Assembly (NCBI GenBank): GCA_945905715.1
Contig: CAMDPW010000005.1
Coordinates: 1 to 51,154 of the forward strand
DNA from: Rickettsia typhi
GTDB lineage: Bacteria > Pseudomonadota > Alphaproteobacteria > Rickettsiales > JABSSG01
DNA length: 51,154 nucleotides
Reading direction: 5' to 3'
Below, piece after piece: positions 11,265 through 21,140 of the stretch. Numbering within the stretch: the first letter of the stretch is position 1; every line of letters begins with the position of its first letter. A model generated the notes under the pieces. That model ran no database searches and was not told where the DNA came from. It saw only the letters and a program-made list of their open reading frames with translations. The position numbers and the translations under genes were made by a program.

Positions 11265-11532
11265 TCATAAATTTATGACTTTTAGGATACTGATGATGAT
11301 CAGCAGTGATAATCTATTGTTAGTTAATTTTCGCTCTACTTCTACATTTTTTATCATTACAGTAAACTCTCCAACCTCAGATTGATTTTTAGGTATAATC
11401 TTTGTTTTAATGTTGATAGTTATAAAATCTTTTTATTTTCAACTACTATAAAAGCTTTATGGTTACGCCATTTCAAATAGAAAGTCTGATACCATGAATT
11501 CAATAATCCATTAACTAGTAATAGCTTGATTT
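11265..11532 (-). pseudogene. Possible frameshifted gene relic, unknown function
   Basis: On the minus strand, a stretch reading WYQTFYLKWRNHKAFIVVEN in one frame is continued, after a one-base shift in an A run near 11430-11435, by DFITINIKTKIIPKNQSEVG and EFTVMIKNVEVERK, ending in a stop at 11265. The two parts have protein-like composition and join naturally if one A is removed. No family is recognised, and the match may be chance. A protein search with the joined frame would decide. Confidence 0.3.
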
Positions 11533-11941
11533 GCTAGATTTGCTATTTACAAAGAATTGTGTTCAAACTCTAATCTATTATTATCTCTAAGTTATTTTGA
11601 GTTAGGCGCCCATTTAAATCACAAGATCAGAATTAAGTAATCACTTTCTATCAAAGATGTGTATTTGCTCTTAATTATCAGCATAGTTAGAGCTCTTAAT
11701 GTACGCTTTATTATAAAAAAGACTAATCGTGGCAAAAATATAATCTGCTGAGCTTGCAGATGGGATATTATTTCACTTTTGATAAAGATTGCAATATGTA
11801 TCTATCACTTGAACTAATAAACCGATGATATTGCAAAAGATTCATTAATTATTCAGATATGTAATCCAGCAGGCACAGTCTGTCAGTAATGCTTAGTCAT
11901 AAATATTTATGTAGTCCTAATATTCATTTTCTCTTAATTTA

Positions 11942-11969
11942 TTGACCTAAAACTGTATTTAGTTATAAT
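11942..11969 (+). promoter_or_regulatory. Strong sigma70-like promoter for argS
   Basis: TTGACC (11942-11947) is followed after 16 bases by a perfect TATAAT (11964-11969). The predicted transcription start near 11976 leaves a leader of about 20 bases before the argS ATG at 11998. This is one of the best promoter matches in the window. Confidence 0.6.
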
Positions 11970-11997
11970 TGCAAGGGATTATGCTAATATAGAGCTT

Positions 11998-13743
11998 ATG
12001 AATTTATATAATACTATCACTACTGATATTGTTAACATCTGTCAAATTCTTGCTATCAAGCATAGCTGGCTCATAGATAATTACAGTGCAATTTCGGTAG
12101 AAACTCCTAAAGATCACACGCATGGCGATGTGTGTACTAATGCTGCAATGATTATTGCTAGTAAAATAAAACAAAGCCCAAGAGTAGTTGCTGATTTTAT
12201 TGTTACTGACTTAAAACTGTGCTCATATGTAGCAGAAGTTACTATAGCTGGCCCAGGTTTTATTAATTTGATTTTACAACAGAGTATATGGCATCAGCAA
12301 TTACATCATATTATAAAGCTTGGTGATAGTTATGGCGATTCAACTATCGGTAAAGATACAAAAGTTAATCTTGAGTATGTATCTACTAACCCCACAGGTC
12401 CTATGCATATCGGTCATGCGCGGGGAGCTATTTTTGGTGACGTACTTGCTGCCTTACTCATAAAGTGTCAGTTTAAGGTCACTAAAGAATACTATGTGAA
12501 TGACGCAGGTAGGCAGATTGATGTCTTAGCTGAATCAGTATATGTGCGTTATGCACAGTTGTGTGGAGAAAAAATAGAGTTACCAGTAAATTGTTATCCT
12601 GGTAAATATGTTGTTAAAACTGCAAAAATTTTGCATAAACAATACAGCACTGAACTTTTATATTATACAAAACAGCGATGGTTATCATTAATTCGTGAGT
12701 TTGCAGTAGAAAAAATGCTGGTACTAATTAAGCAGGATTTAGCAGATCTAGGTGTAGAGCACGAGGTATTTTTTTATGAAAGTCATCTCCATAAGAGCGA
12801 TAGTATAGAAGAAGCAGTGAAGCTTCTTGCTGATAAAAAATTAGTTTACTGTGGTATTCTGGAGGCACCTAAAGGAAAGTTGTCTAAAGATTGGGAAGAG
12901 CGGGAGCAATTATTATTTCAATCTACTAATTTTGGTGACGATACTGATCGATCATTACAGAAATCTGACGGTAGTTGGACTTATTTTGCATCAGAACTAG
13001 CGTATTTACAGGATAAAATTAAGCGTGGTTATGATAACTTGATCATAGTTTTAGGCGCAGATCACGGTGGTTATGTTAAGCGTACTAAAGCCGCATGTAG
13101 CGCGCTTAGCAATGATAAATGTGCGATAGATATAAAACTTACGCAATTAGTAAATTTTCTAAAAAATGGTCAGCCATTAAAAATGTCTAAACGTGATGGA
13201 AACTTTATTACCGTACAAGATATAGTGGAGTTAGTTGGCAAAGATGCTATACGTTTTATGATGCTTACTCATAAAAACGATACGGTGCTTGATTTTGATG
13301 TGCAGCATGTTGTTGAGCAATCAAAAGACAATCCAGTGTTTTATGTGCAGTATGCACATGCGCGCGCGTATTCAATCCTGCGTAACGCTACTTTAATAGC
13401 ACCAGATGCCATTGAACTTTTTAATAAAATAGATCTTGTTAACTTATCGTTGCTGTCCTCTCCTTCTGAAATAAATTTAATCAAGATACTGAGTTATTGG
13501 CCTAAGCAGATTGAAGTAGCTGCTGTAAGTCATGAACCGCACCGAATTGCTTTTTACGTGCAAGCTGTTGCTGCTCAGTTTCATGCTTTTTGGAACCGTG
13601 GCAAGGAAACGCAAGCTATGCGCTTTATTGTTGAAGGTAATCCAGCTTTAACTGCCGCTCGTTTAACGCTAGTTTTAGCAATGAGTAAAATTATCGCAGC
13701 AGGACTGAAAATTATTGGCGTTAAAGCAATTAAAGAGATGTAA
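11998..13743 (+). CDS. argS: Arginyl-tRNA synthetase
   Basis: This 581-aa class I synthetase charges tRNA-Arg. The N-terminal Add-1 domain is followed by NPTGPMHIGHARG with the HIGH motif from His137, and the KMSKRDG loop has Lys395, Met396, Ser397 and Lys398. The C-terminal anticodon-binding domain includes FYVQYAHAR. The length is normal. The SPOR-domain gene starts two bases after the stop, so the two are probably co-transcribed, an arrangement known from Rickettsia. Confidence 0.96.
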   Translation: MNLYNTITTDIVNICQILAIKHSWLIDNYSAISVETPKDHTHGDVCTNAAMIIASKIKQSPRVVADFIVTDLKLCSYVAEVTIAGPGFINLILQQSIWHQQLHHIIKLGDSYGDSTIGKDTKVNLEYVSTNPTGPMHIGHARGAIFGDVLAALLIKCQFKVTKEYYVNDAGRQIDVLAESVYVRYAQLCGEKIELPVNCYPGKYVVKTAKILHKQYSTELLYYTKQRWLSLIREFAVEKMLVLIKQDLADLGVEHEVFFYESHLHKSDSIEEAVKLLADKKLVYCGILEAPKGKLSKDWEEREQLLFQSTNFGDDTDRSLQKSDGSWTYFASELAYLQDKIKRGYDNLIIVLGADHGGYVKRTKAACSALSNDKCAIDIKLTQLVNFLKNGQPLKMSKRDGNFITVQDIVELVGKDAIRFMMLTHKNDTVLDFDVQHVVEQSKDNPVFYVQYAHARAYSILRNATLIAPDAIELFNKIDLVNLSLLSSPSEINLIKILSYWPKQIEVAAVSHEPHRIAFYVQAVAAQFHAFWNRGKETQAMRFIVEGNPALTAARLTLVLAMSKIIAAGLKIIGVKAIKEM

Positions 13744-13744
13744 A

Positions 13745-14683
13745 ATGGAAGAATTCAATAGCGATGATTATTTACAACAACGACAAAAACAAAGTAAAAT
13801 TCCTCACAACTTTTTTCAGGTAAAAATGTTAGTAGTGGTGCTAGTGCTCGGTGCATTTTTTTACGTGGCCTGGTATGCTTATGATCGCTTAGAAAGAGTT
13901 GACGATAGTATGTTGCCACTAATTACCGCTAGTAGCAAAATAATAAAATCTAAGCCAGAAAAGCCAGGTGGGTTAGTGATAGCAAATAGTGATAAAGATA
14001 TATATAATGATATGTCAGTTGCGTCTGTTAAAAAAGTTAAAAAAGAAAAAGCCATTGCACCACCAGTAAGTCCGGCATCTAAACAAGTTATAGTGCAGAC
14101 TATTGAGCAAGAATTAAAAATTACGGCAGAGCCTAAAAAAGAAGAACCAAAAACTGATTTTATCGTTTCAAGCAAGCTACAACCACAATCTGCCACAATT
14201 GAGTTAACGGAATTAGATAAAGAGCTAAATACACTTGACAATGTTGATAAGCAAGTAGAAGTAGTTACACAGTCATTGCTGACAGCGCCTTCTGAGGTAA
14301 AATTGGTAGAGCTTGGTACTGATGAAATATCAACTAACGCATCTAAGGTTCCGCATGATCAAGGTCAACTTGTTATTAAACCAGAAGACGTTCCAGTTCA
14401 GACTGCTGAAGCTTTGCTAGGCGAATCAACACTTGGCTCCAGTCAAAAAGCTTACACTATAAGAATTGCAGCATTGAGAAATGAGGAATCAGCTATTGCT
14501 GCGTGGAAAAGTTTACGTACAACTTTTGCGGTATTAAGAAATTTAGGTAGTGAGATTTACATAACAAATCAAGATGGCAGAACTGTATATTATCTTCATG
14601 CAGGACCAGTTGCCACTAAAGAGCAGGCAGAACAAATTTGTCGTGCTATGCAAGAACATGGTAGGCGTTGTCGGGTTTATTAG
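13745..14683 (+). CDS. SPOR-domain inner-membrane protein
   Basis: This 312-aa protein has a short cytoplasmic N-terminus, one membrane segment (about 27-46, MLVVVLVLGAFFYVAWYAY), a long Lys/Glu/Pro-rich periplasmic linker and a C-terminal SPOR-like domain (last 75 residues, YTIRIAALRNEESA through GRRCRVY). SPOR domains bind denuded peptidoglycan and often act in septation. The start at 13745 is preferred to an upstream in-frame ATG at 13715 because an AAAGAG ribosome site sits seven bases before it and it avoids overlapping argS. Confidence 0.85.
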   Translation: MEEFNSDDYLQQRQKQSKIPHNFFQVKMLVVVLVLGAFFYVAWYAYDRLERVDDSMLPLITASSKIIKSKPEKPGGLVIANSDKDIYNDMSVASVKKVKKEKAIAPPVSPASKQVIVQTIEQELKITAEPKKEEPKTDFIVSSKLQPQSATIELTELDKELNTLDNVDKQVEVVTQSLLTAPSEVKLVELGTDEISTNASKVPHDQGQLVIKPEDVPVQTAEALLGESTLGSSQKAYTIRIAALRNEESAIAAWKSLRTTFAVLRNLGSEIYITNQDGRTVYYLHAGPVATKEQAEQICRAMQEHGRRCRVY

Positions 14684-15028
14684 AAAATTCATTGCTATTT
14701 TTACTATGATTAATAGTTTGCTTTAGACTATTATCTAAAGTAATAATCCACGGTCTTGCTAAGTTGTTTTTACTATTTATATTCAGATACAAAACTTCGA
14801 GAGTGAGTTTGAGCAATAGAAAACACGAATCTTTATTACAACACTATATGAGTTGTAAGGTAAGGATTTGTAACAAGTAAAAGTCGTTACTTTAATTTTA
14901 GGTAGAGGTAATATTGTTGATACAATATAATCTAGATATTCATAAAGCACAATTATGGTGATATTATCAAATACATATTCTAGTAGGTTTAGAAAAATAT
15001 ATTAATTGTTAATAATAAGCTCACGACG
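14684..15028. other. Intergenic gap before the orphan island
   Basis: No gene is supported in these 345 bases. A TATAAT at 14926-14931 could serve as a -10 element, but no convincing -35 box is seen at the right distance. Nothing else stands out. Confidence 0.5.
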
Positions 15029-16504
15029 ATGCAAGAAGAGGATAACCAACCAAATAATCAAGCTTTTGAGCAGTTCAAGCCTAATATTCCAGATTGGGTA
15101 AAGACTATACCTGGAATTTCTCGTAGTTTGTATGAGAAAGCAGTGTGCGGTGATGCCACTGCTCAATACTTGATTGGTAAAAAAATCGAACTTTCAGTTA
15201 AGAGAGCGGTTCCTGGTAGTAAAGAATTTGATTGTGTTGTCGGTCTTTATGAAGCTTCAGATAAAAATGGCGAATCTCGTGCCGGAGAGCGTATAGTAAA
15301 AATTTGGGCAGCTAATAAAAAATATAAGCAAGAATTAGAGAATAGTAGTAGTAATAGTCTTGCAAATAAAATAAAGTATGGTGCCTCAGTTGCTCTTAAC
15401 TATCTTTCTTCAGCTCTATCTCATCCAGTTACTACTATTGCCTCGCGAGTGGCTACTATCGCAATATCATCCGCAGTACCACCAGTATTAGCAGGAGTTA
15501 TTGTTGCTCAAGTTATTTCTATTGGCTTTCGTACCGCACAAGTATATCGAAAAAAACGATTAGAAAGTCGTGAGAGATTATTAGAAAAATTAGATGAAAT
15601 TGTTTCTAGAAGAGCGGTAGCTGAAAAAGCTTTGAATATTTTAGTTACAAAAAAGGTAGTAGCCTTTCAATATGAAAAAAAAGCACGTAAAGACGCTAAA
15701 ATTAGTTTAGTAAAAACTGCTGCTATCAATTTTGCTGAAGATATTGTTCCTATAGTATCTGATATGGTTGCTACTCATGGACTCAGTCTTGGTCCACGGA
15801 TTGTTCAAATACTAAATGACACCTGGATTTCAATAGGTTCTGGCGTTGGTAGTGAAATTGGTTCTGGGGTTTTTGGCTCGCGTAAATTAGAAATTGCTGA
15901 AAATGATACTAGGCGCGAGTATATACAGTATTTGGCTACTAAACATGGGGTACCAGATTATGGTATGGACACTGAAAAACTTCGTCAATTTGTAGAACAG
16001 CAATATCGAGAAACTAAAGCTCTATGTCATATGGTTGAGCATAAAGAAGCATATAGTTCTACGCTTCACCAAATACGTACAAAGGAAGTTAGTAGTAAAG
16101 ACGAACAATTACTACAACCAAAAAGTAGATTTAAAATATTGATGTCAAGTTTTAGAGAGGCCATGATTGGTTCGGAAAGTGATTATATTTATATAAAGAA
16201 GGCATGGATAGGTATTAAGTTTTATATGGAAAAAGCATGGCGTGGTGTTCAGTTATTTGTGAGTAAAGCTAAAGGTACAGATATTTTAGAAGTAACGCGC
16301 AAAGATACTATACTTCAGGATAATAAATTAGAGCAATCCGTTGAATTGGTAAATTTTTCTATCAAAGAGCAACATAATAGGGTAGTAACTGCAACTTTAA
16401 CTAAGTTGTTGGCAAGGCATCCTAGATTAAGCAATAACGCTATTATTTCAGCACCTGCTACTCCTGCACTGACGGTTGAACAAACAGATAGTGTGCGCAA
16501 ATAG
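15029..16504 (+). CDS. Orphan protein with central hydrophobic region; possible secreted effector
   Basis: This 491-aa protein is not recognised. Residues 30-90 have a Sel1-like flavour (YEKAVCGDATAQYLIG followed by GLYEASDKNGESRAG), though a true repeat is not clear. Residues about 120-172 are hydrophobic and small-residue rich, able to form a membrane hairpin. The stretch 175-230 is highly charged helix (YRKKRLESRERLLEKLDE). The C-terminal third is polar and ends in VEQTDSVRK. A large soluble protein with one hydrophobic hairpin, next to other orphans, suggests an effector, but that is inference. The ATG has no strong ribosome binding site. Confidence 0.7.
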   Translation: MQEEDNQPNNQAFEQFKPNIPDWVKTIPGISRSLYEKAVCGDATAQYLIGKKIELSVKRAVPGSKEFDCVVGLYEASDKNGESRAGERIVKIWAANKKYKQELENSSSNSLANKIKYGASVALNYLSSALSHPVTTIASRVATIAISSAVPPVLAGVIVAQVISIGFRTAQVYRKKRLESRERLLEKLDEIVSRRAVAEKALNILVTKKVVAFQYEKKARKDAKISLVKTAAINFAEDIVPIVSDMVATHGLSLGPRIVQILNDTWISIGSGVGSEIGSGVFGSRKLEIAENDTRREYIQYLATKHGVPDYGMDTEKLRQFVEQQYRETKALCHMVEHKEAYSSTLHQIRTKEVSSKDEQLLQPKSRFKILMSSFREAMIGSESDYIYIKKAWIGIKFYMEKAWRGVQLFVSKAKGTDILEVTRKDTILQDNKLEQSVELVNFSIKEQHNRVVTATLTKLLARHPRLSNNAIISAPATPALTVEQTDSVRK

Positions 16505-16651
16505 TTTAGTTATTTTATCATTTTAGAGGATTTAAGTAGTTGCTTTCTAACTGTATATTATCATTGACTGAACTAAAAAATGCAAAAGGTTGATTAATCT
16601 AGACAATTTCTTATCATTAGTATACAATTGCACTATTATTAATACACTTGA

Positions 16652-16918
16652 GTGTTGCTTGTGGTACCTACAGTCACTACTTTTCATAAGCTTTTCATAA
16701 AGAAAAGTTTAACTAAAGTTGAACGCTTTAGTCTAGCTACGAAACTGTCAAAAAAGTTATTACGCACGCTACTTAGTCAAGATAATAGCGTTGTTACCAA
16801 GCACGAGAGTAAATTTCGTCCTGATGATCAAAGTAGTAATTTTGATGGAGTCAGAAGTGCTGATAACCCAATCATAGGTGAGCATTCTTCAGATTCTTCA
16901 TCTGAAGCTAATTTTTAA
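16652..16918 (+). CDS. Small hypothetical protein (GTG start)
   Basis: This 88-aa frame starts at GTG and has a basic, helical first half (KLFIKKSLTKVERF, KLSKKLLRTLL) and an acidic, Ser-rich tail ending SSDSSSEANF. No family is recognised and no clear ribosome binding site precedes the start. It sits between two orphan genes and may be a remnant of a longer gene or a genuine small protein. Composition looks protein-like but support is limited. Confidence 0.35.
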   Translation: MLLVVPTVTTFHKLFIKKSLTKVERFSLATKLSKKLLRTLLSQDNSVVTKHESKFRPDDQSSNFDGVRSADNPIIGEHSSDSSSEANF

Positions 16919-17073
16919 GCTATCTATTTTTTACTTTTTTTTATGTAATTTCATCATATCAATAATCATGCAACTTAAGTAAAGATGTGCATTGAGAAAA
17001 TTTAAATTACTGAATTATTATCATATATCAATCCAACCCCTGTTCAATACAACAAATAATTATATAGCAATTT

Positions 17074-18606
17074 TTAGTATGATCTCTTCTTGTTTACTGA
17101 TTTTTGAGCTGTTTTTGATGGGGATAAATTGCCTATTTTAGCAGTATCAATTAAGTTATCTTGATGATTGTTTAATGTATTCGCAGCGCTAGTAAGGTTT
17201 TTAGGAAGTAGTTTTTTTCGCATCATACTCAAGGCGGTCTTGTCTAAATTTAGCGCTGTTACCATTTTTCTTGCCGTCTTAGTATGCATTGTTTTTGGCT
17301 TAGTTTTTGTTTGAATTTGTTTATTTTCTTTGATCTTGGAGTCCTTCTCTTTAGTAGGGATGGTTTTTGTTTTTTTATGGGCAACAGGCTTTGCTATTGT
17401 AGTTACCACAGATAACTCACTTAGTGGAAGCATTTCTTGAGCTGAAACCCCGTAGTCTGTAACGACAGTGTGTTCAATATTGATAGCAAGTCTACCGACG
17501 ATATTGTGTATATTGCTAATAGAATTTTCTACATTGCGCATTTGCTTTTCTAATGAATCAAGCCTAATGTCTGCGGTCGCATCAGTTTGTTTCTTGATAG
17601 TAACGGTATCAATATCATCTAAGTGTAAAACAGTAGTATTTATAGGTTGTATTATTGTATTTACGGGAATAACAGGTGCCAAAGGCGCTTCTTGAGATAA
17701 TGTTATCATAGATTCTATATCAAATTTTCTTACAAGTGTTGTTGGCGCAATAGTAGATGTAGGTTTGATTTTGTCTGCCATTGGTGTGATAGCAGAAAAA
17801 GCACGTGGAGATTGCTCCGAAAAAACCGATCCAATCCCTACCGCTGGTTTTGAAGTGATATTACTTGATTCAATTATTTCTTTCGATGTTGATCTTGCTT
17901 CTGACACCTGAGTGACTACAGGAGCTGTCATAATCGCTGATGCTGATTTTTCTACAATTAAGTTATGTGCACTCTCTTTTATAGCCTTCTCAGGTGTTGT
18001 TATGGTAGTTGGCTCTATAGAAATAATTGCTCTCTTCTTAGAAGAGCTAACTAAATTTTGTATAGGAGAGGTTTCCAAGCCTTGACTAATCCCTTCTATA
18101 AACCTACCAAAACTCATAGGGGTTACACTTACTAAGTCTCTAATTGAGTCGTAGTTATCGAGAGCTGAATTACCTTTGTCCGACGAGATCATTGCTACCG
18201 GGTTCCCATCGACAAATTGGATCAAATCATATGCGTCAGGAATCAATTTGCCGTGATCATCTACCCTGTGTACCGATAAAACAAAGGTTAAGCCTAATTT
18301 TGGTCCAGAGAAAGAAAAATGCATGGTTCTATGATCGTCATTTTTTCCTGCCACTAATTTTTGCGTGGAACTAAAGATATATTCAACATCGTCAGTCCAC
18401 ATAATATCGCCAGCTACTATTGGATTTCTACCAGTAATATTGGCTCGAGCTGCTTTAATTAAATTACTATTCGTTAGTGCATTTGTATCTTGAGGTTCTT
18501 TATTTGGACCGCTTTCAAGGCTTGTAGATGTACTTTTTCTACCGATAAGCTTATAAACATCTAGGAATACTTTTTCTCTTTCTGGGTTACTATTTAATAT
18601 TGTCAT
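17074..18606 (-). CDS. Orphan protein with shared 'HG...DLI..DG' domain and basic tail
   Basis: This 510-aa protein is unknown. Residues about 96-160 form a compact segment with DDHGKLIPDAYDLIQFVDG that is recognisably similar to a segment of the 909-aa protein at 21141-23870. The middle (180-330) is low-complexity Ser/Thr/Ala/Pro. Residues 345-380 (LDSLEKQMRNVENSISNIHN) look like a coiled coil. The C-terminal 100 residues are Lys/Thr-rich and end in KKRSY. GGAG lies 10 bases before the ATG, and the gene follows the 224-aa gene by six bases, so they form an operon. The architecture suits a secreted or nucleic-acid-contacting protein; no function is assigned. Confidence 0.75.
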   Translation of the reverse strand: MTILNSNPEREKVFLDVYKLIGRKSTSTSLESGPNKEPQDTNALTNSNLIKAARANITGRNPIVAGDIMWTDDVEYIFSSTQKLVAGKNDDHRTMHFSFSGPKLGLTFVLSVHRVDDHGKLIPDAYDLIQFVDGNPVAMISSDKGNSALDNYDSIRDLVSVTPMSFGRFIEGISQGLETSPIQNLVSSSKKRAIISIEPTTITTPEKAIKESAHNLIVEKSASAIMTAPVVTQVSEARSTSKEIIESSNITSKPAVGIGSVFSEQSPRAFSAITPMADKIKPTSTIAPTTLVRKFDIESMITLSQEAPLAPVIPVNTIIQPINTTVLHLDDIDTVTIKKQTDATADIRLDSLEKQMRNVENSISNIHNIVGRLAINIEHTVVTDYGVSAQEMLPLSELSVVTTIAKPVAHKKTKTIPTKEKDSKIKENKQIQTKTKPKTMHTKTARKMVTALNLDKTALSMMRKKLLPKNLTSAANTLNNHQDNLIDTAKIGNLSPSKTAQKSVNKKRSY

Positions 18607-18612
18607 TGATTA

Positions 18613-19287
18613 CTATTCTCCAAGGCTATGTTTATACACTTTGTACAATTCTTCCAATACCCCCATGCCTTTTACTACTCGCACTGGTTTACGTCTCTCA
18701 ATCTCTTCAAGGCTAGTAATCTCATTATTTGACCAGATTGAATATTCTTTTTTACCACCATCTTTTTGAAATAAAAAAACCTCCTTAAGCAAGGTAATGT
18801 CATTAGTCAATTTTTCATCTATGTTACGCGATTCAATACCTGGAGCCAATTTTGTACGTAATATATGCATTATTTTGATAATCTCTTCGGTTGAAAAAGA
18901 ATTGGCAATTTTTTTTACCTGTTCTTCACGGGACAAATTGCTGAGAGATTTAAAAAATTCGTTATACTTCTCTACTTCGCTACTACTTACTACAGATTGT
19001 GTGGAAGATAATATACCGCCAATTTGCTCATAAAAGCTTGTTAATGCAAATTCAAGCGTGGTAGCTGGTGATGAAGCGCAGACGTCATAGATGTTAGCTA
19101 ATTTTATAATATTAGCAGTATTAAACATATTACTATTTTTTGACATCTCAATAATAATATTAAACGTATGTAAATATTTTTCATCATTTTTATCACTAAT
19201 ATTCGTAATTATTTCAGCGATATTTGAGCAGTCTTGAACTTTTATATACTGACTAATTACTGCTTGTTGTTGTTCGTTTATGGGCAT
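18613..19287 (-). CDS. Orphan helical protein, first gene of minus-strand operon
   Basis: This 224-aa protein is not recognised. It is predominantly helical and soluble, without signal peptide or membrane segment. Features include a VEKYNEFFKSLSNLSREEQ helix, an SFSTEEIIKIMHILRTKLAP segment and an ending in LYKVYKHSLGE. It lies six bases upstream of the 510-aa orphan and is transcribed away from the 19652-23870 operon. A small acidic-to-neutral helical partner encoded just before a large orphan could be a chaperone or cognate partner, but that is speculation from layout only. Confidence 0.7.
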   Translation of the reverse strand: MPINEQQQAVISQYIKVQDCSNIAEIITNISDKNDEKYLHTFNIIIEMSKNSNMFNTANIIKLANIYDVCASSPATTLEFALTSFYEQIGGILSSTQSVVSSSEVEKYNEFFKSLSNLSREEQVKKIANSFSTEEIIKIMHILRTKLAPGIESRNIDEKLTNDITLLKEVFLFQKDGGKKEYSIWSNNEITSLEEIERRKPVRVVKGMGVLEELYKVYKHSLGE

Positions 19288-19651
19288 ATTTCTATCATTT
19301 TATCTTATTAATAAATATGTTTAATGTATTGAGTTTATTATTGCATACGTAATTTTGTCAACGATTTTAATATTGTTAAAATGATAATTTTAGGAGATTC
19401 GTGCTCTAGGTGTTGTTACTCAGATTTAATACATTTAACTAATATTAGTAACTTCATAGCGCTCAATTAGTTTCAAGGAATTGAAGTAAGTCGTATGTAT
19501 CTCCTGATTTTAGTAGTAGGGGTGATAGAATTAACACAAAGATACTTTGATTTGAGTATTGATTATTTGCGTTAACCTTTTTTTAATTAATTCATAGTAT
19601 CTTTTTACGCATGTCTTTGAGATTAGTTGGTTTTTATTTAGAGTGTAGGTT
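19288..19651. other. Divergent intergenic region between two orphan operons
   Basis: These 364 bases separate two operons that point away from each other, so promoters for both must lie here or nearby. An inverted pair ACTTCA...TGAAGT surrounds an inner CAATT...AATTG pair around 19451-19490. No textbook -35/-10 combination stands out. No coding frame is supported. Confidence 0.45.
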
Positions 19652-20242
19652 ATGACAAAAAAGCAAGTAGTCGATGTGCAATTAGCGCAACAGAATCATG
19701 AGGTCGGCGCTGCTTATGCTAAACTAGAAGGCGAGTTCATTCGTGCACTGATGAAATGTTCAGCATTAGAACAAAAGCTAAAGGCAGTTGCTGATGGTAG
19801 AGAAGAATTAAAAGAAGCGCGTCGTGTAGATTTTGAAAAAATTTTTGCCAAAACTAAACACGAGCTTGATGATCTATGTAAAGCTGTAATAGTCTCGGTT
19901 GATCAGGTTCAAGATATAAGTACTCAGGTACATGCGCGTCAGTTAATTTCTCGTAGCGCTCTTGAAGAAGTTGTTCATCAAATGGATGTGAGTTATGGCA
20001 ATATTATGCCATCTGCTACAGATATAAATGAGAAGAGAATGGCGCATATAGTAAGTGATATACAAAAAATTTTCGATGGATTTCCACTTGCCAAAGTCGT
20101 TGCCACGCAAGATTTACGCAGCATTGTTGAAAAGCATCCTCAATTGACAAAGACGTTAACTAAAATTCAGATGGTTAGAGCTGGAGATAAAGCAGTTCTA
20201 GCTCCTAGTGGTAAAACGCATAGTAGTGGTCAAAGTTACTAA
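19652..20242 (+). CDS. Orphan coiled-coil protein
   Basis: This 196-aa protein is unknown. Residues 10-75 are strongly helical and coiled-coil-like (LEGEFIRALMKCSALEQKLK, GREELKEARRVDFEK), with further helices to about 160 and a polar tail ending THSSGQSY. There is no signal peptide or membrane segment. GTAGG lies just before the ATG. The next gene starts one base after the stop, so they are translated from one message. It is the first gene of a three-gene operon ending in the 909-aa protein. Confidence 0.72.
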   Translation: MTKKQVVDVQLAQQNHEVGAAYAKLEGEFIRALMKCSALEQKLKAVADGREELKEARRVDFEKIFAKTKHELDDLCKAVIVSVDQVQDISTQVHARQLISRSALEEVVHQMDVSYGNIMPSATDINEKRMAHIVSDIQKIFDGFPLAKVVATQDLRSIVEKHPQLTKTLTKIQMVRAGDKAVLAPSGKTHSSGQSY

Positions 20243-20243
20243 A

Positions 20244-21089
20244 ATGGCATTAGATTTAAGAAAATTATATGAAGTAATTACTGCTTTGCCAGAAGCGGCT
20301 GATTCTAAAGCATCAGCATTAGGAGATCGTCTTGAGCAAGAGATGAATCGCCAAAAGCAGTTATTTAACAATAATTTAAAAAAACGAGGTCTAAATATTG
20401 ACAATCCAGTTATAACCTCGCAACAAAAAAATAAAATAAAACAAGCCACGATTTCTTATACCATTGGTTTATACCAAGAGATGTCACAAGGTCTCTCGAC
20501 ATGCGCTAAGGAAATCGAAAATCGTTATCGTGAAGAGCCAAGTGTAGAAGGTCAAGTTCAGCTCATAGCGGTCCAAAAACAATTAGAACAAGTCGCGAGT
20601 AAAATGGCGGCATATGCTCAAGCATTGCAAACTGAACAAAAAACTCGAGATACCGAGTTAGCTAAGCAAAGAGAATTAGATAAACATTTTATTGATCTCG
20701 AGCGCAAAAAAGAAAAAGAAAAAGAACTAGCAAAAGAACAAAGAAAAGCTAAAGAATGGGACAAGTTGCTTAACATGTTGCTTCCTCCAGCCTTGTATGA
20801 ATCGTGGCAAGTTAAAACTCAAGAGAAGTTAGCTTTGCTAACAAAGGAATTAGGTTGTGAAATCAAGGCTCCAGAAAAAATTCTTACTACCAAGACAGAG
20901 GCAAAACCAGTAGTAGCAATGGAGAAGAAAGCGTTAGCACTTTTTGATGTATTAGTCAGTAAAGCACCAATTGTGCTTAATAATACTATTGACACACAAA
21001 CATTACCGATTACCACAGAAGCAAAATTGCGTAAAGCAGAGGAAAATAAAAAAGTAACGGAGTATTTTACGCAAAAAATCAATAGGTGA
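20244..21089 (+). CDS. Orphan charged coiled-coil protein
   Basis: This 281-aa protein begins with MALDLRKLYEVITALPEA. Residues about 110-185 form a highly charged single helix or coiled coil (LERKKEKEKELAKEQRKAKE), followed by a more globular stretch with LLNMLLPPALYESWQ and a basic tail. No family is recognised. The ATG at 20244 directly follows the stop of the previous gene. An earlier in-frame start at 20208 would overlap that gene by 35 bases and is rejected. Its helical nature matches its operon partners. Confidence 0.72.
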   Translation: MALDLRKLYEVITALPEAADSKASALGDRLEQEMNRQKQLFNNNLKKRGLNIDNPVITSQQKNKIKQATISYTIGLYQEMSQGLSTCAKEIENRYREEPSVEGQVQLIAVQKQLEQVASKMAAYAQALQTEQKTRDTELAKQRELDKHFIDLERKKEKEKELAKEQRKAKEWDKLLNMLLPPALYESWQVKTQEKLALLTKELGCEIKAPEKILTTKTEAKPVVAMEKKALALFDVLVSKAPIVLNNTIDTQTLPITTEAKLRKAEENKKVTEYFTQKINR

Positions 21090-21140
21090 TACATAATTAG
21101 GCAATATATATTCATAAAATCAAAAACCTAGGAGGTTACA

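Larger units (their letters stand above)
11073..11997. other. Long non-coding gap between pepP and argS
   Basis: These 925 bases hold no intact gene. A possible frameshifted relic on the minus strand (11265-11532) and a good promoter for argS (11942-11969) are listed separately. The rest is AT-rich with frequent stops in all frames, as is common in rickettsial genomes undergoing reduction. Confidence 0.6.
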
